NCBI GenBank assembly: GCA_013791905.1
Contig: VMSX01000029.1
Coordinates: 186,001-250,000, forward strand
Length of the DNA: 64,000 nt
Direction: 5' to 3'
From: Rhodocyclaceae bacterium
GTDB taxonomy: Bacteria > Pseudomonadota > Gammaproteobacteria > Burkholderiales > Rhodocyclaceae
This document shows, piece by piece, positions 44,663-53,760 of this stretch; position 1 is the first letter of the stretch, and every line of letters begins with the position of its first letter. Below the pieces are notes generated by a model that saw nothing but the letters and a program-made list of their open reading frames with translations, had not been told where the DNA came from and ran no database searches. Position numbers and translations under genes: made by a program.

Positions 44663-45846
44663 CGTACTTCAATGCGCACGTCATTCCGGACCTTGTCGTC
44701 GGGATGCACGATGACCTGGTCGCCGGCCTGCAGGCCGTCCAGCACCTGCGCCCGCAGGCCGGAGCGTTCGCCGATCCGCACCGGCTGCAGTCGTGCACGC
44801 CCTGCAGCGATGGCGAAGACCGCCCAGCCGTTGTCATGCCGGAACAGCGCGCTGGTGGGCACCTGCAGCACCTCGCCGCCTTCCCAGACGATGAAGCTCG
44901 CCTCGACCCGATAGCCGTCGCCGAGGCGCTGCCAGGCTTCCCGCGGCGAGGTGACATCGACGATGACAAGCACACGCTGCTCTTCCACGCCGAGGGCGGA
45001 GATCTTGGTGAAGCCGGCCGGTTCCACCACCCGCACCGTGCCCTGCAGGGGCGCGCCGCCCCAGCGTTCGAGCAGCACCCGGCCACCCGGCACAATGCGC
45101 ACTGCGGCATTGGAAAGCACTTCTGCGGCGATTTCCAGGGTCTCCGGATTGCCCACCTCGATCAGCGGCTCGCCGGCCCGCACGGTGCCTTCGCTTTCGC
45201 GCAGCAGTTTGAGCACCCGAGCCTGGATCGGGGCGCGCACGCTCAACGTTTCGGCTTTGGCGCCGGACTGCAGGCTGGCGGTGCCGGTCAGCGCAACGCG
45301 GGCGGTATCCAGCTGGAAACGGGCCACATTGACGGCATGCTCGGCGGCCTGCTGGATGGCCTGGCTGCGGCTGGCGTTGCTGCGTGCCTGGTCTGCGGCC
45401 TGAGCGGAAAGGAAGCGTGCCGCTGTCAGGCTCTCGATGCGCAGTAGTTCCTGCTGGGCCAGCTTGTCTGCGGCACCGGCGGCACGGGCATTTTCGCGGG
45501 CTGCGGCCAGAGAAGCTTCAGCCGCGCTCACCTGCGCCGTCGCCTGGGCGCGGCTGCGCGCATCGAGCGCATCGGCGCGCACGGGTTCCAGCACGGCCAA
45601 CACCTGGTCGCGGGCGACCGCGTCGCCCACTTTGAGGTCAATGCGCCGCAGATAGCCGGACATGGGGGCGGAGATCACATAGCGTTCCATCACCCGCGTC
45701 TTGGCTTCTTCCTCCACGGTGACCGCCAGCGGCCCTTTGACCGTGGTGAACGCATCCACGGGCACCGGGCGCGGCATGAAGCCATAAATCAGGCCTGCTG
45801 CCACCAGCAGACCCAGAAGAAGCAAACCGAAGCGTCCGCGCGTCAT
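44659..45846 (-). CDS. HlyD/MacA-type efflux adaptor
   Basis: The 395-residue periplasmic adaptor has one N-terminal membrane anchor (GLLLLGLLVAAGLIYGFMP), a split barrel-sandwich domain (MSGYLRRIDLKVGDAV and SVRAPIQARVLKL), a long alpha-helical coiled coil (about 95-210) and a C-terminal beta-barrel/membrane-proximal domain. It links an inner-membrane pump to an outer-membrane channel. It is the third gene behind the ABC ATPase and permease, so the three form a MacAB-like transporter. No outer-membrane channel gene is adjacent. Substrate unknown. Confidence 0.85.
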   Translation of the reverse strand: MTRGRFGLLLLGLLVAAGLIYGFMPRPVPVDAFTTVKGPLAVTVEEEAKTRVMERYVISAPMSGYLRRIDLKVGDAVARDQVLAVLEPVRADALDARSRAQATAQVSAAEASLAAARENARAAGAADKLAQQELLRIESLTAARFLSAQAADQARSNASRSQAIQQAAEHAVNVARFQLDTARVALTGTASLQSGAKAETLSVRAPIQARVLKLLRESEGTVRAGEPLIEVGNPETLEIAAEVLSNAAVRIVPGGRVLLERWGGAPLQGTVRVVEPAGFTKISALGVEEQRVLVIVDVTSPREAWQRLGDGYRVEASFIVWEGGEVLQVPTSALFRHDNGWAVFAIAAGRARLQPVRIGERSGLRAQVLDGLQAGDQVIVHPDDKVRNDVRIEVR

Positions 45847-45866
45847 GATTTCATCCTAGCCTGTTT

Positions 45867-48236
45867 TCATTCCCTTGTTTTTAACACGGCCACCAGATCG
45901 AGCCGGCCCAGCCGGTACCACACCAGCAGGCCGGAAACCAGCGCCGAAATCACCACCACTGTCGCCCCGAGGGCGTAATTGCTGGGTTCGATGATCAGCG
46001 GCAGCCGATAGAGGTCGTTTGTGAAGGCGAGTACCAGGATGCCGCACAGCCCGACGCCGACCAGAAAGCCCAGCGGGATGGCGATCAGGGTGAGCAGGCC
46101 CAGTTCGCCCAGCAGGATGTAGGCGATCTCGCCATGCGTGAAGCCCAGCACGCGCAGGCTCGCCAGTTCCCGGCCTCGCTCGGAAAGCGCCAGGCGGGCG
46201 CTGTTGTAGACCACGCCGAAACCGATCGAGCCGGCGAGCAGGGTGGCGACCATGTTGTAGAAGAGGACGAATTCGCCGATGGTGTCGTAAAAACTTCTGA
46301 CGGCGGCGGCATTGGCGATCATGCCGAGGACGCGCGGACGCTTGTGTAGTTCGGCGTAGACGGTGCTTTCCATGCCCGGGTCGAGATCGAGATAGGCTCC
46401 GGAAACCACATTGCCTTCGCGCAGCAGGGCGTTCAGCGAATCCTGCTGCATGTAGGCCGACACGCCGAGATATTGCTGGGTGATGCCGAGCACCGGCACC
46501 TGGCGTACCGGCCGGCTGCCTTCGAGCACTTCCACCGTCAGCAGGTCGCCGGGTTTGACATGCAGGATCTCGCGCGCCAGATGTTCGGTGAGCACCACGC
46601 CGTCGGGCGGCACGCGAATCGGCTGCAGGGCGGCATTCAGCGAGCGGTGCAGTTCGCCTTCCGGCTGGATGCCATAGACGGCGGAGCGATAGGAATAATG
46701 CTGGAAGCGCAGGATCGCCGGCACGTCGCGAAAGCCCTCGACGTGGCGGACGCCCGGCAGGGCCTGCAGTTCATGCAGCGCGCGGCTGCCGGTCGGCTCG
46801 ATGAAGGTGACCGCCAGGTCCTCGCGCGAGGCCTGGCGGAACTGCACGTCCACCATGAAATCAATGGCCCCCTTCTGGTAGTTGCCGACCATCATCAGGC
46901 CGCAGGCGCAGGCGATGCCGAACACCGTGAGCAGCGATTTCACCGGGCGCCGTTCGATGTTGCGCAGGATCATGCGCGTTGGTTGGGTGAACCAGCGTTG
47001 CAGGCCGATGCGCTCGAATACGGTGGCGCGATACAGCGCCGGTGTCTCGGCGCGCATGCCCTCGGCGGGCGTCAGGCGGATCGCGCGGTGCACGGCGAAG
47101 AGGGTGCCGCTCACCGCCGCCACTGCGCTCACCGCCAGGGCGATCAGGATCACCCCGGTTTCGAGCCGATAGTCGAGATAGGGAAAGCGGAAGGTCGTCT
47201 CCATATAGACGTTGGACAGACCCTGGCCGAACCAGGCGCCGAGGGCCACGCCGCCCGCCACCCCCAGCAGCACCAGCAGCATGACCAACTTCACGTAGTG
47301 CCCGCCGATGGCCAGGCCGGAATAGCCGAAGGCCTTGAGGATGGCGATCTGTTCGCGCTGCAGGGCGACCAGTCGGCCCACCACCACGTTGAGCAGGAAG
47401 GCCGCCACGCCGAGGAAGATGGCCGGGAAGATGGTGGCCGTGATCTGCAGTTGATTCAGTTCCTCGTTGATGAAGCGATTCGAGAACTGGTCCTTGCGCG
47501 CGTAGGCTCCCGTGCCACCGTAAGTCCCCAGCAGCGCATCCATGCGGTCGATGACCTCCTGTACCGGCGTGCCCGGGGTCAGGCTGAGCGTCGCATTGTT
47601 GAAGGCCCCTTTCATGCCGTAGGCGGCACCCAGCGCATTGCGCCCCATCCACAGCACGCCGTAGCGCTTGAAGTCCGGGAACATCGAGCCGGGGGCGATC
47701 TGGTAGACATATTCGGGCGACACCGCCACGCCGACGATGGTCAGCTGCTTGCGCTTGCCGTTGATGATGGCGCTGATCTTGTCGCCCGGATTGAGCCGGT
47801 GGGCGTCGGCAAAAGTGTCGGAGACGACGACCTCGTCGGTGTTGTCGGGCTGCACCCAGCGGCCGCGCTTGAAGTGCAGGGTGTTGAGCAGGGGCTCCGT
47901 CCCGTCGGGCAGGGAGAACAGCAGCCCGGTGATCGGATCGGTGAAGCCCGCCACTTCCAGCTTCACCCCGGCGCGCACCCGGGTCTCGACCCGCTCGACG
48001 CCGGGAATGGCGGCGAGCCGTGCGGCCACTGACTCCGGCGCGCGCTTGAGGTTGACGAAGGCATCGGCGAAGCGGTAGTCGCGATAGAAGCGGTCGCGGG
48101 TGATCACCAGCGAGTCGTAGGTGGACAGCGACATCACCAGCGTCGCCACGCCGCCCATGATCACCGCCGCGATGGCCAGCACCTGGCCGCGCATGGCCCA
48201 GAGATCGCGGAACAGCTTGAGATCGAGGGCCCGCAT
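45867..48236 (-). CDS. ABC transporter permease, FtsX/MacB family (two-FtsX type)
   Basis: The 789-residue permease has an N-terminal helix, a large periplasmic domain, three central helices (LGVAAFLLNVVVGRLVALQREQIA, VMLLVLLGVAGGVALG, GVILIALAVSAVAAVSG), a second periplasmic domain, and three C-terminal helices (AGSIGFGVVYNSARLALSER, LGELGLLTLIAIPLGFLVG, LGATVVVISALVSGLLVWY). Such permeases move substrates or perform mechanical work from the periplasm. It follows the ATPase gene by 5 bp and precedes the HlyD adaptor by 20 bp. Confidence 0.88.
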   Translation of the reverse strand: MRALDLKLFRDLWAMRGQVLAIAAVIMGGVATLVMSLSTYDSLVITRDRFYRDYRFADAFVNLKRAPESVAARLAAIPGVERVETRVRAGVKLEVAGFTDPITGLLFSLPDGTEPLLNTLHFKRGRWVQPDNTDEVVVSDTFADAHRLNPGDKISAIINGKRKQLTIVGVAVSPEYVYQIAPGSMFPDFKRYGVLWMGRNALGAAYGMKGAFNNATLSLTPGTPVQEVIDRMDALLGTYGGTGAYARKDQFSNRFINEELNQLQITATIFPAIFLGVAAFLLNVVVGRLVALQREQIAILKAFGYSGLAIGGHYVKLVMLLVLLGVAGGVALGAWFGQGLSNVYMETTFRFPYLDYRLETGVILIALAVSAVAAVSGTLFAVHRAIRLTPAEGMRAETPALYRATVFERIGLQRWFTQPTRMILRNIERRPVKSLLTVFGIACACGLMMVGNYQKGAIDFMVDVQFRQASREDLAVTFIEPTGSRALHELQALPGVRHVEGFRDVPAILRFQHYSYRSAVYGIQPEGELHRSLNAALQPIRVPPDGVVLTEHLAREILHVKPGDLLTVEVLEGSRPVRQVPVLGITQQYLGVSAYMQQDSLNALLREGNVVSGAYLDLDPGMESTVYAELHKRPRVLGMIANAAAVRSFYDTIGEFVLFYNMVATLLAGSIGFGVVYNSARLALSERGRELASLRVLGFTHGEIAYILLGELGLLTLIAIPLGFLVGVGLCGILVLAFTNDLYRLPLIIEPSNYALGATVVVISALVSGLLVWYRLGRLDLVAVLKTRE

Positions 48237-48241
48237 GGCGG

Positions 48242-49021
48242 CTACCAGCTCAGTTCGCGCGCGGCCTTGCGGGTCGCGTTGGTGCGGATATCGACGATGT
48301 GGCCGTCGGACAGCCGGATCACGCGGTTGGCCATGTCGGCGATGCCGGCGTTGTGGGTGATCAGCACGGTCAGCGTGCCGAGCGTCCGGTTGGCATTTTC
48401 CAGGGCCTCCAGCACGACCACGCCGGTTTGCGAGTCGAGGGCGCCGGTCGGCTCGTCGCAGAGCAGCACCGCCGGCTTCTTGGCGATGGCGCGGGCGATG
48501 GCCACCCGTTGCTGCTCGCCGCCCGACATCTGGGCGGGGAAATGGTCCAGCCGGTCCCCCAGTCCGACCATCTGCAAGGCTTCTTCGGGGCGCATCGGCG
48601 CCGTGGCGATCTCGGTTACGGCGGCGACGTTTTCCCGCGCGGTTAGGCTGGGAATCAGGTTGTAGAACTGGAAGACGAAGCCGACGTGCTCGCGGCGGAA
48701 GCGCGTCAGATCATTCTCGGTCGCGCCGGTCAGCTGGTGGTCGAGATACCAGACCTCGCCGCTGGTGGGGGTGTCGAGGCCGCCGAGGATGTTGAGCAGG
48801 GTGGACTTGCCGCTGCCGGACGGACCCAGCAGCACCACCAGTTCGCCGGCGACGAGTTCGAGGTCGATGCCGCGCAGCGCCGGCACCTCCACCTCGCCCA
48901 TCTTGTAGACCTTGGTCAACCCGCGTGCGCTGAACACGCGGCCACCAGCAGCCGCAGGTTCATACCTGTGCACATCGCCCGCCGAAACCGTTCCAGCCGC
49001 AAACCGAGATATGCCCCCCAT
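48242..49021 (-). CDS. ABC transporter ATP-binding protein, MacB/LolD type
   Basis: The 259-residue ATPase has Walker [14 protein letters not shown]-loop [13 protein letters not shown], signature [14 protein letters not shown] and Walker [14 protein letters not shown]. The first ~30 residues ([15 protein letters not shown]) precede the usual start [25 protein letters not shown] upstream of ATG 49021 supports the long form. First gene of the three-gene efflux operon on the minus strand. Confidence 0.9.
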   Translation of the reverse strand: MGGISRFAAGTVSAGDVHRYEPAAAGGRVFSARGLTKVYKMGEVEVPALRGIDLELVAGELVVLLGPSGSGKSTLLNILGGLDTPTSGEVWYLDHQLTGATENDLTRFRREHVGFVFQFYNLIPSLTARENVAAVTEIATAPMRPEEALQMVGLGDRLDHFPAQMSGGEQQRVAIARAIAKKPAVLLCDEPTGALDSQTGVVVLEALENANRTLGTLTVLITHNAGIADMANRVIRLSDGHIVDIRTNATRKAARELSW

Positions 49022-49154
49022 CTTTTTCCGCCTCCGGTTTTATTGTGGCAGAACTGTCGGTGTCCGAAAGGAGTATTCTTGGTTGGCCGGCCGTCGTGCC
49101 GCGAGTCCTGGTTCGGCAGGAGCCGGTGGAACACCAAAGCGGAGGGCTATCAAG

Positions 49155-49430
49155 ATGAAAAAAATCACCGAAACCACTGCCAGCAAAGACCCCGCGCGCA
49201 TCATCGAGCGTCCGGACGGCTTCTACTGGCAACGCATGGAAGGCGACGAGGAATTCGGGCCTTTTGCCACCCTGAGCGAAGCAGTTGCTGACTCGGAAGG
49301 CGCTGATGCGGATTTTGAAGTCGGCGAATCGCTCGAGGAAGCCGAGGACGAGATCGGCATCGCCGACTGGATCGATCCGGAAACTGGCGCACCTGCCGAG
49401 GAATCCGTTCCCCACCTCGAGGATCACTGA
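49155..49430 (+). CDS. small acidic protein, unknown function
   Basis: The 91-residue protein begins MKKITETTASKDPARIIERP and has a short motif DGFYWQRMEGDEEFGPFATLSEAVAD, resembling small proteins in which a query-type peptide faces an aromatic WQ pair. The C-terminal half is very acidic (ESLEEAEDEIGIADWID). GGAGGG stands 8 nt before ATG 49155. It is monocistronic, divergent from the ABC operon. I recognise no family with confidence. Confidence 0.65.
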   Translation: MKKITETTASKDPARIIERPDGFYWQRMEGDEEFGPFATLSEAVADSEGADADFEVGESLEEAEDEIGIADWIDPETGAPAEESVPHLEDH

Positions 49431-49511
49431 GCGACGGCCTGCGCGGGGCGCCTGCATTGCGCAGGCAACGCAACTGAACGGGGATTTCTCTTGCAATCGA
49501 TCCTGCTTGTT

Positions 49512-49528
49512 CTACGTTGATAGCGTAG
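49512..49528. promoter_or_regulatory. short palindrome upstream of the zinc-ribbon gene
   Basis: CTACG-N7-CGTAG lies 72 bp before ATG 49600, next to TTGCAA and an AT-rich stretch (GGAATATATAGAG) that could serve as promoter. It may be an operator; no regulator is proposed. Confidence 0.25.
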
Positions 49529-49599
49529 GGCTTGGAATATATAGAGTCCACGCCAACTGTAGCGGTGGAGTCGATTGTTAATTAAAAGAGGAACGGATC

Positions 49600-50100
49600 A
49601 TGAACATGAGATCAGATCTGCCCGGTTTCCAGCCGGTGCGCCGTGACCAGTTGCGTCCGGAACGCGTCCATGACACTTACAAGCTCCAGAAAAAGCTGGC
49701 TGAGCCGACGGTTTGTTCGGAATGCGGCGCTGTCTATCATGCCGGGCGCTGGGCGTGGGGCGCGCCGTCGGGGGGCGCCGAGCAGGTTGTCTGCCCGGCC
49801 TGTCAGCGCATCCGCGACGACTATCCGGCCGGCTATGTCGAAGTGGGCGGCGAGTTCTTTGCTGCCCACCGGGAGGAGATCATCAGCCTTTTCCGCCATC
49901 ATGAAGGCCGGGAGAAGGGGGAACATCCGCTCGCCCGCATCATGACCATCGCGGACACCCCGACGGGTGTGCTCATCACCACCACGGATCTCCATCTGGC
50001 ACGCGAACTGGGCGAGGCTCTGCACCACGCCTATCAGGGTGATCTGGCGTTCCACTACAACGAGGCAGAGAACCGCCTGCGGGTGCACTGGCAGCGTTAG
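49600..50100 (+). CDS. zinc-ribbon protein (BCAM0308-like)
   Basis: The 166-residue protein has a four-cysteine ribbon (CSECGAVYHAGRWAWG, then CPACQRIRDDYPAGYVEVGG) and a C-terminal domain with HPLARIMTIADTPTGVLITT and HLARELGEALHHAY. The pattern resembles the BCAM0308 family, whose C-terminal part recalls NMD3-like ribosome factors; function in bacteria is not known. RBS AGAGGAACG. Followed after 36 bp by the second pcm gene, so the two may be cotranscribed and stress-linked. Confidence 0.65.
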   Translation: MNMRSDLPGFQPVRRDQLRPERVHDTYKLQKKLAEPTVCSECGAVYHAGRWAWGAPSGGAEQVVCPACQRIRDDYPAGYVEVGGEFFAAHREEIISLFRHHEGREKGEHPLARIMTIADTPTGVLITTTDLHLARELGEALHHAYQGDLAFHYNEAENRLRVHWQR

Positions 50101-50136
50101 CAGACCCATTCGCGGATGGCGTTGCTGGAGACTGCC

Positions 50137-50805
50137 ATGAATGACCGCGCCGCCATGCTGCGGGAGATCGCGGAAGAGGTTGCGTATACGCGTGCCGAAA
50201 TCGGCAAGGACGCACTGGATGCGCAGGTGATGGCGGCCATCGCCAAGGTGCCGCGCGAAGAGTTCGTTCCCGCCCCAGGCCGGCTCTACGCTTTCGTCAA
50301 TGGCCCGCTGCCGATCGGGCATGGCCAGACCATTTCGCAGCCCTACATCGTTGCGCTGATGACCGATCTGGTCGAGCCGCGACCCGACAGCGTCATCCTC
50401 GAAGTCGGCACCGGCTCGGGCTATCAGGCGGCGGTGCTGGCGGAGATCGTGCGCCAGGTGTATAGCATCGAGATCATCCCGGCGCTGGCGGCGTCGGCCA
50501 CTGAGGTGCTGGACCGGCTCGGCTATGCGAATGTGCTGGTCAGGCATGCCGACGGCTATCAGGGCTGGGCGGAACATGCGCCCTTCGACGGCATTCTCGT
50601 GACAGCGGCTGCACCGCACATTCCGCCGCCGCTGATCGAGCAGTTGAAGCCGGGCGGGCGGCTGGTGATTCCGGTTGGCTTGCCGGGTCGTGTCCAGCAG
50701 TTGCAGGTTGTCGAAAAACGCGTGGATGGCACCACGCGAATCCGGGACGTGCTGCGGGTCGCCTTTGTGCCCTTGACCGGGATTTGCGAAGCAGAGCGCG
50801 TGTAG
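50137..50805 (+). CDS. pcm: protein-L-isoaspartate O-methyltransferase (cytoplasmic copy)
   Basis: The 222-residue enzyme repairs isoaspartate in proteins. Motifs: VPREEFVPAPGRLYAFVNGP, PIGHGQTISQPYIVALMTDL, EVGTGSGYQAAVLAEI for SAM and GGRLVIPVG. It has no signal peptide and no repeat insertion, in contrast to the copy at 41434. ATG 50137 has GGAG 6 nt upstream; ATG 50116 is an alternative. Ends 10 bp before the convergent modC stop. Confidence 0.92.
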   Translation: MNDRAAMLREIAEEVAYTRAEIGKDALDAQVMAAIAKVPREEFVPAPGRLYAFVNGPLPIGHGQTISQPYIVALMTDLVEPRPDSVILEVGTGSGYQAAVLAEIVRQVYSIEIIPALAASATEVLDRLGYANVLVRHADGYQGWAEHAPFDGILVTAAAPHIPPPLIEQLKPGGRLVIPVGLPGRVQQLQVVEKRVDGTTRIRDVLRVAFVPLTGICEAERV

Positions 50806-50814
50806 CGGGCCGGC

Positions 50815-51897
50815 CTACTTCAGGATCGCGACACCCTTGATCTGCGCATGAACGTCCAGCCCCGGCTTCAGGCCGAGCGCAGCGACCGACTTGTGGGTGA
50901 CACGGGCGAGGACCGCCGTACCGCCGAGGTCGAGCCCGATCACGCTTTGCCCGGGGCTGGTGGTGGCAATGCTGACGACCCGGGCGGGGAGGATGTTGAT
51001 GATGCTGGTGCCAGTTTGCGGCGCCAGCGTCAGGCTGACGTCGCGGGCGAGCACCCGGACCCTGACGCGCTGGCCGATGGCCGCCGCTTGTCGCGCCAGG
51101 CTCAGCCGGCCGCCGGAGAAAGTGACTTCGGTGAGCTGGTAGGCCTCGTCGTGGCCGCTCACCGTCGCCTCGATCAGCGCGCCGGCTTCATTGCCCTGCG
51201 CCAGCGGCAAGTCGACGCGCGCCATCAACTCGGCTGGCGCACCTGCCGCCACAACCTGGCCGGCTTCCAACAGCAGCAGATGATCTGCGAGCCGTGCGAC
51301 TTCCTCGATGGCGTGGCTGACATACAGCACCGGGATTTCCAGGCTGTCGTGCAGGCGTTCCAGATAGGGCAGCACTTCCTGCTTGCGCGCCTGATCCAGT
51401 GCCGCCAGCGGCTCATCCAGCAGCAGCAGGCGCGGGCTGACGGCCAGCGCACGGGCAATCGCAACGCGCTGTCGTTCGCCGCCCGACAGGCGCTCGGGCT
51501 TGCGCTGCATCAATGGCCCGATGCCCAGCAGTTCGACGACTTCGTCGAGGGACACCTGCCGCGCCGCCGCCGGAATGCGCTGCAGGCCATATTCGAGGTT
51601 GCGCCGCACATCGAGGTGCGGGAACAGTCGCGCGTCCTGGAACACATAGCCGAGCGGCCGTTCGTGGGGCGGCATGAAAGTGCCGGCGTCCTGCCAGACC
51701 GCGTCGCCCACGGTAAGTTGTCCGTCCGCCGCCTTTTCCAGTCCGGCGATCAGCCGCAGCAGGGTGGTCTTGCCGGAACCGGAGGGGCCGAACAGCGCCG
51801 TCACGCCGCGCATCGGCAGGCGCACATCGACATCCAGGCTGAAGGCTGGATAGCGGTGCCGAAAACGTGCGCTCAGTGCGTTTGCGGAGCCGTTCAT
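50815..51897 (-). CDS. modC: molybdate ABC transporter ATP-binding protein
   Basis: The 360-residue ATPase has Walker [17 protein letters not shown], signature [15 protein letters not shown] and Walker [13 protein letters not shown], followed by a C-terminal molybdate-binding (Mop/TOBE) domain (about 295-360: [28 protein letters not shown]). It powers molybdate uptake with ModB and ModA. It overlaps modB by 4 bp. Confidence 0.95.
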   Translation of the reverse strand: MNGSANALSARFRHRYPAFSLDVDVRLPMRGVTALFGPSGSGKTTLLRLIAGLEKAADGQLTVGDAVWQDAGTFMPPHERPLGYVFQDARLFPHLDVRRNLEYGLQRIPAAARQVSLDEVVELLGIGPLMQRKPERLSGGERQRVAIARALAVSPRLLLLDEPLAALDQARKQEVLPYLERLHDSLEIPVLYVSHAIEEVARLADHLLLLEAGQVVAAGAPAELMARVDLPLAQGNEAGALIEATVSGHDEAYQLTEVTFSGGRLSLARQAAAIGQRVRVRVLARDVSLTLAPQTGTSIINILPARVVSIATTSPGQSVIGLDLGGTAVLARVTHKSVAALGLKPGLDVHAQIKGVAILK

Positions 51898-52574
51898 GAA
51901 CCAAACGCCACCACGCGGCGATTGAAGGCATACAGCACCAGCAACGTCACGAAGGAAAAGCCCATCAGTATCAGTGCGAGTTCATGTGCCAGGCCATATT
52001 CCATTGCCTCGACGTGATCGTAGATCTGCACCGACACTACACGCGTCTGCCCGGGAATGTTGCCGCCGACCATCAGCACCACGCCGAATTCGCCCACGGT
52101 ATGGGCAAAGCCGAGCACCGTCGCGGTAATGAAACCGGGCCGCGCCAGGGGCAGGGCCACGGTGAAAAACCGGTCCCATGGCCGCGCGCGCAGCGTGGCC
52201 GCCGCTTCGAGCAGGCCGGGGTTGATGGCAGCGAAGGCATTCTGGATCGGCTGCACGACGAAGGGCAGCGAATAGAACAGCGAGGCCACCACCAGTCCGG
52301 TGAAAGTGAAGGGCAGGGTGCCCAGCCCCAGCGACTGGGTGAATTGGCCGACCGGGCCGTTGGGGCCCATCGCCACCAGCAGGTAAAAACCCAGCACGGA
52401 AGGCGGCAGCACGATCGGCAGGGCGACAATCGCCTCGATCGGCGGCTTCAGCCACGAGCGGGTATGGGCCAGCCACCACGCAATCGGTGTGCCGATCAGC
52501 AGCAGCAGGATGGTGACGACCGTCGCGAGCTTGACGGTCAGCAGGATGGCGGTGAGGTTGGCGGCGTCGGACAT
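51894..52574 (-). CDS. modB: molybdate ABC transporter permease
   Basis: The 226-residue inner-membrane permease has about five helices and the EAA-type loop [25 protein letters not shown] that contacts Mod[15 protein letters not shown] and [17 protein letters not shown] are typical ModB blocks. It is divided from modA by 236 bp of repeat-rich DNA, unlike the tight modAB spacing usual for this operon. Confidence 0.95.
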   Translation of the reverse strand: MSDAANLTAILLTVKLATVVTILLLLIGTPIAWWLAHTRSWLKPPIEAIVALPIVLPPSVLGFYLLVAMGPNGPVGQFTQSLGLGTLPFTFTGLVVASLFYSLPFVVQPIQNAFAAINPGLLEAAATLRARPWDRFFTVALPLARPGFITATVLGFAHTVGEFGVVLMVGGNIPGQTRVVSVQIYDHVEAMEYGLAHELALILMGFSFVTLLVLYAFNRRVVAFGS

Positions 52575-52666
52575 GGGCAGGCGCGGATATTAACGTGAAT
52601 AACCCAGCGTTTGCGCCGGGGACGCCAGGGGCAAGGGGAGCAAAGCACCCCCTCGCAGCAGTCGCG

Positions 52667-52685
52667 CCGCCGGGCCGCCCCAAGG
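52667..52685. repeat. dispersed GC-rich 19-mer between modA and modB
   Basis: Identical to 10820-10838. The 236-bp modA-modB spacer also contains CCCCCC-GCGA-GGGGGG at 52774-52789, and nothing else was recognised in it. Confidence 0.65.
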
Positions 52686-52773
52686 CGAGACGGCACGCGG
52701 CGCCAGCCGCAATCCGCGCCCAAGCATGAGCGGGGGCTCCCCGTGACAAACGAGCGCAGCAAGCTGTTAAGAA

Positions 52774-52789
52774 CCCCCCGCGAGGGGGG
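52774..52789. terminator. C6/G6 hairpin behind modA
   Basis: CCCCCC-GCGA-GGGGGG, 21 bp beyond the modA stop. Without a T-run it may be a weak terminator, a processing site or simply part of the repeat. Confidence 0.35.
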
Positions 52790-52810
52790 CGAAGGGGGGC
52801 GGGCGTTACA

Positions 52811-53603
<793 letters not shown>

Positions 53604-53760
53604 ATGATGCGGACGACCTGCGTCAGGTCCTGTCAAAGTCCAGCTTTACTTTCTCCACGCTGTGCCCGGCAATTTGCCCCGCATCGTGATGGTTGAATCG
53701 TTGCTATCGGTGCTCGTCATTATGATACTGCCTGATCACCGTATCATTGGAAAGCGTCCT

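Noticed and set aside
52538-52810. Small frames between modA and modB
   Set aside because: They consist of the C/G-rich repeat and lack ribosome sites or domains.
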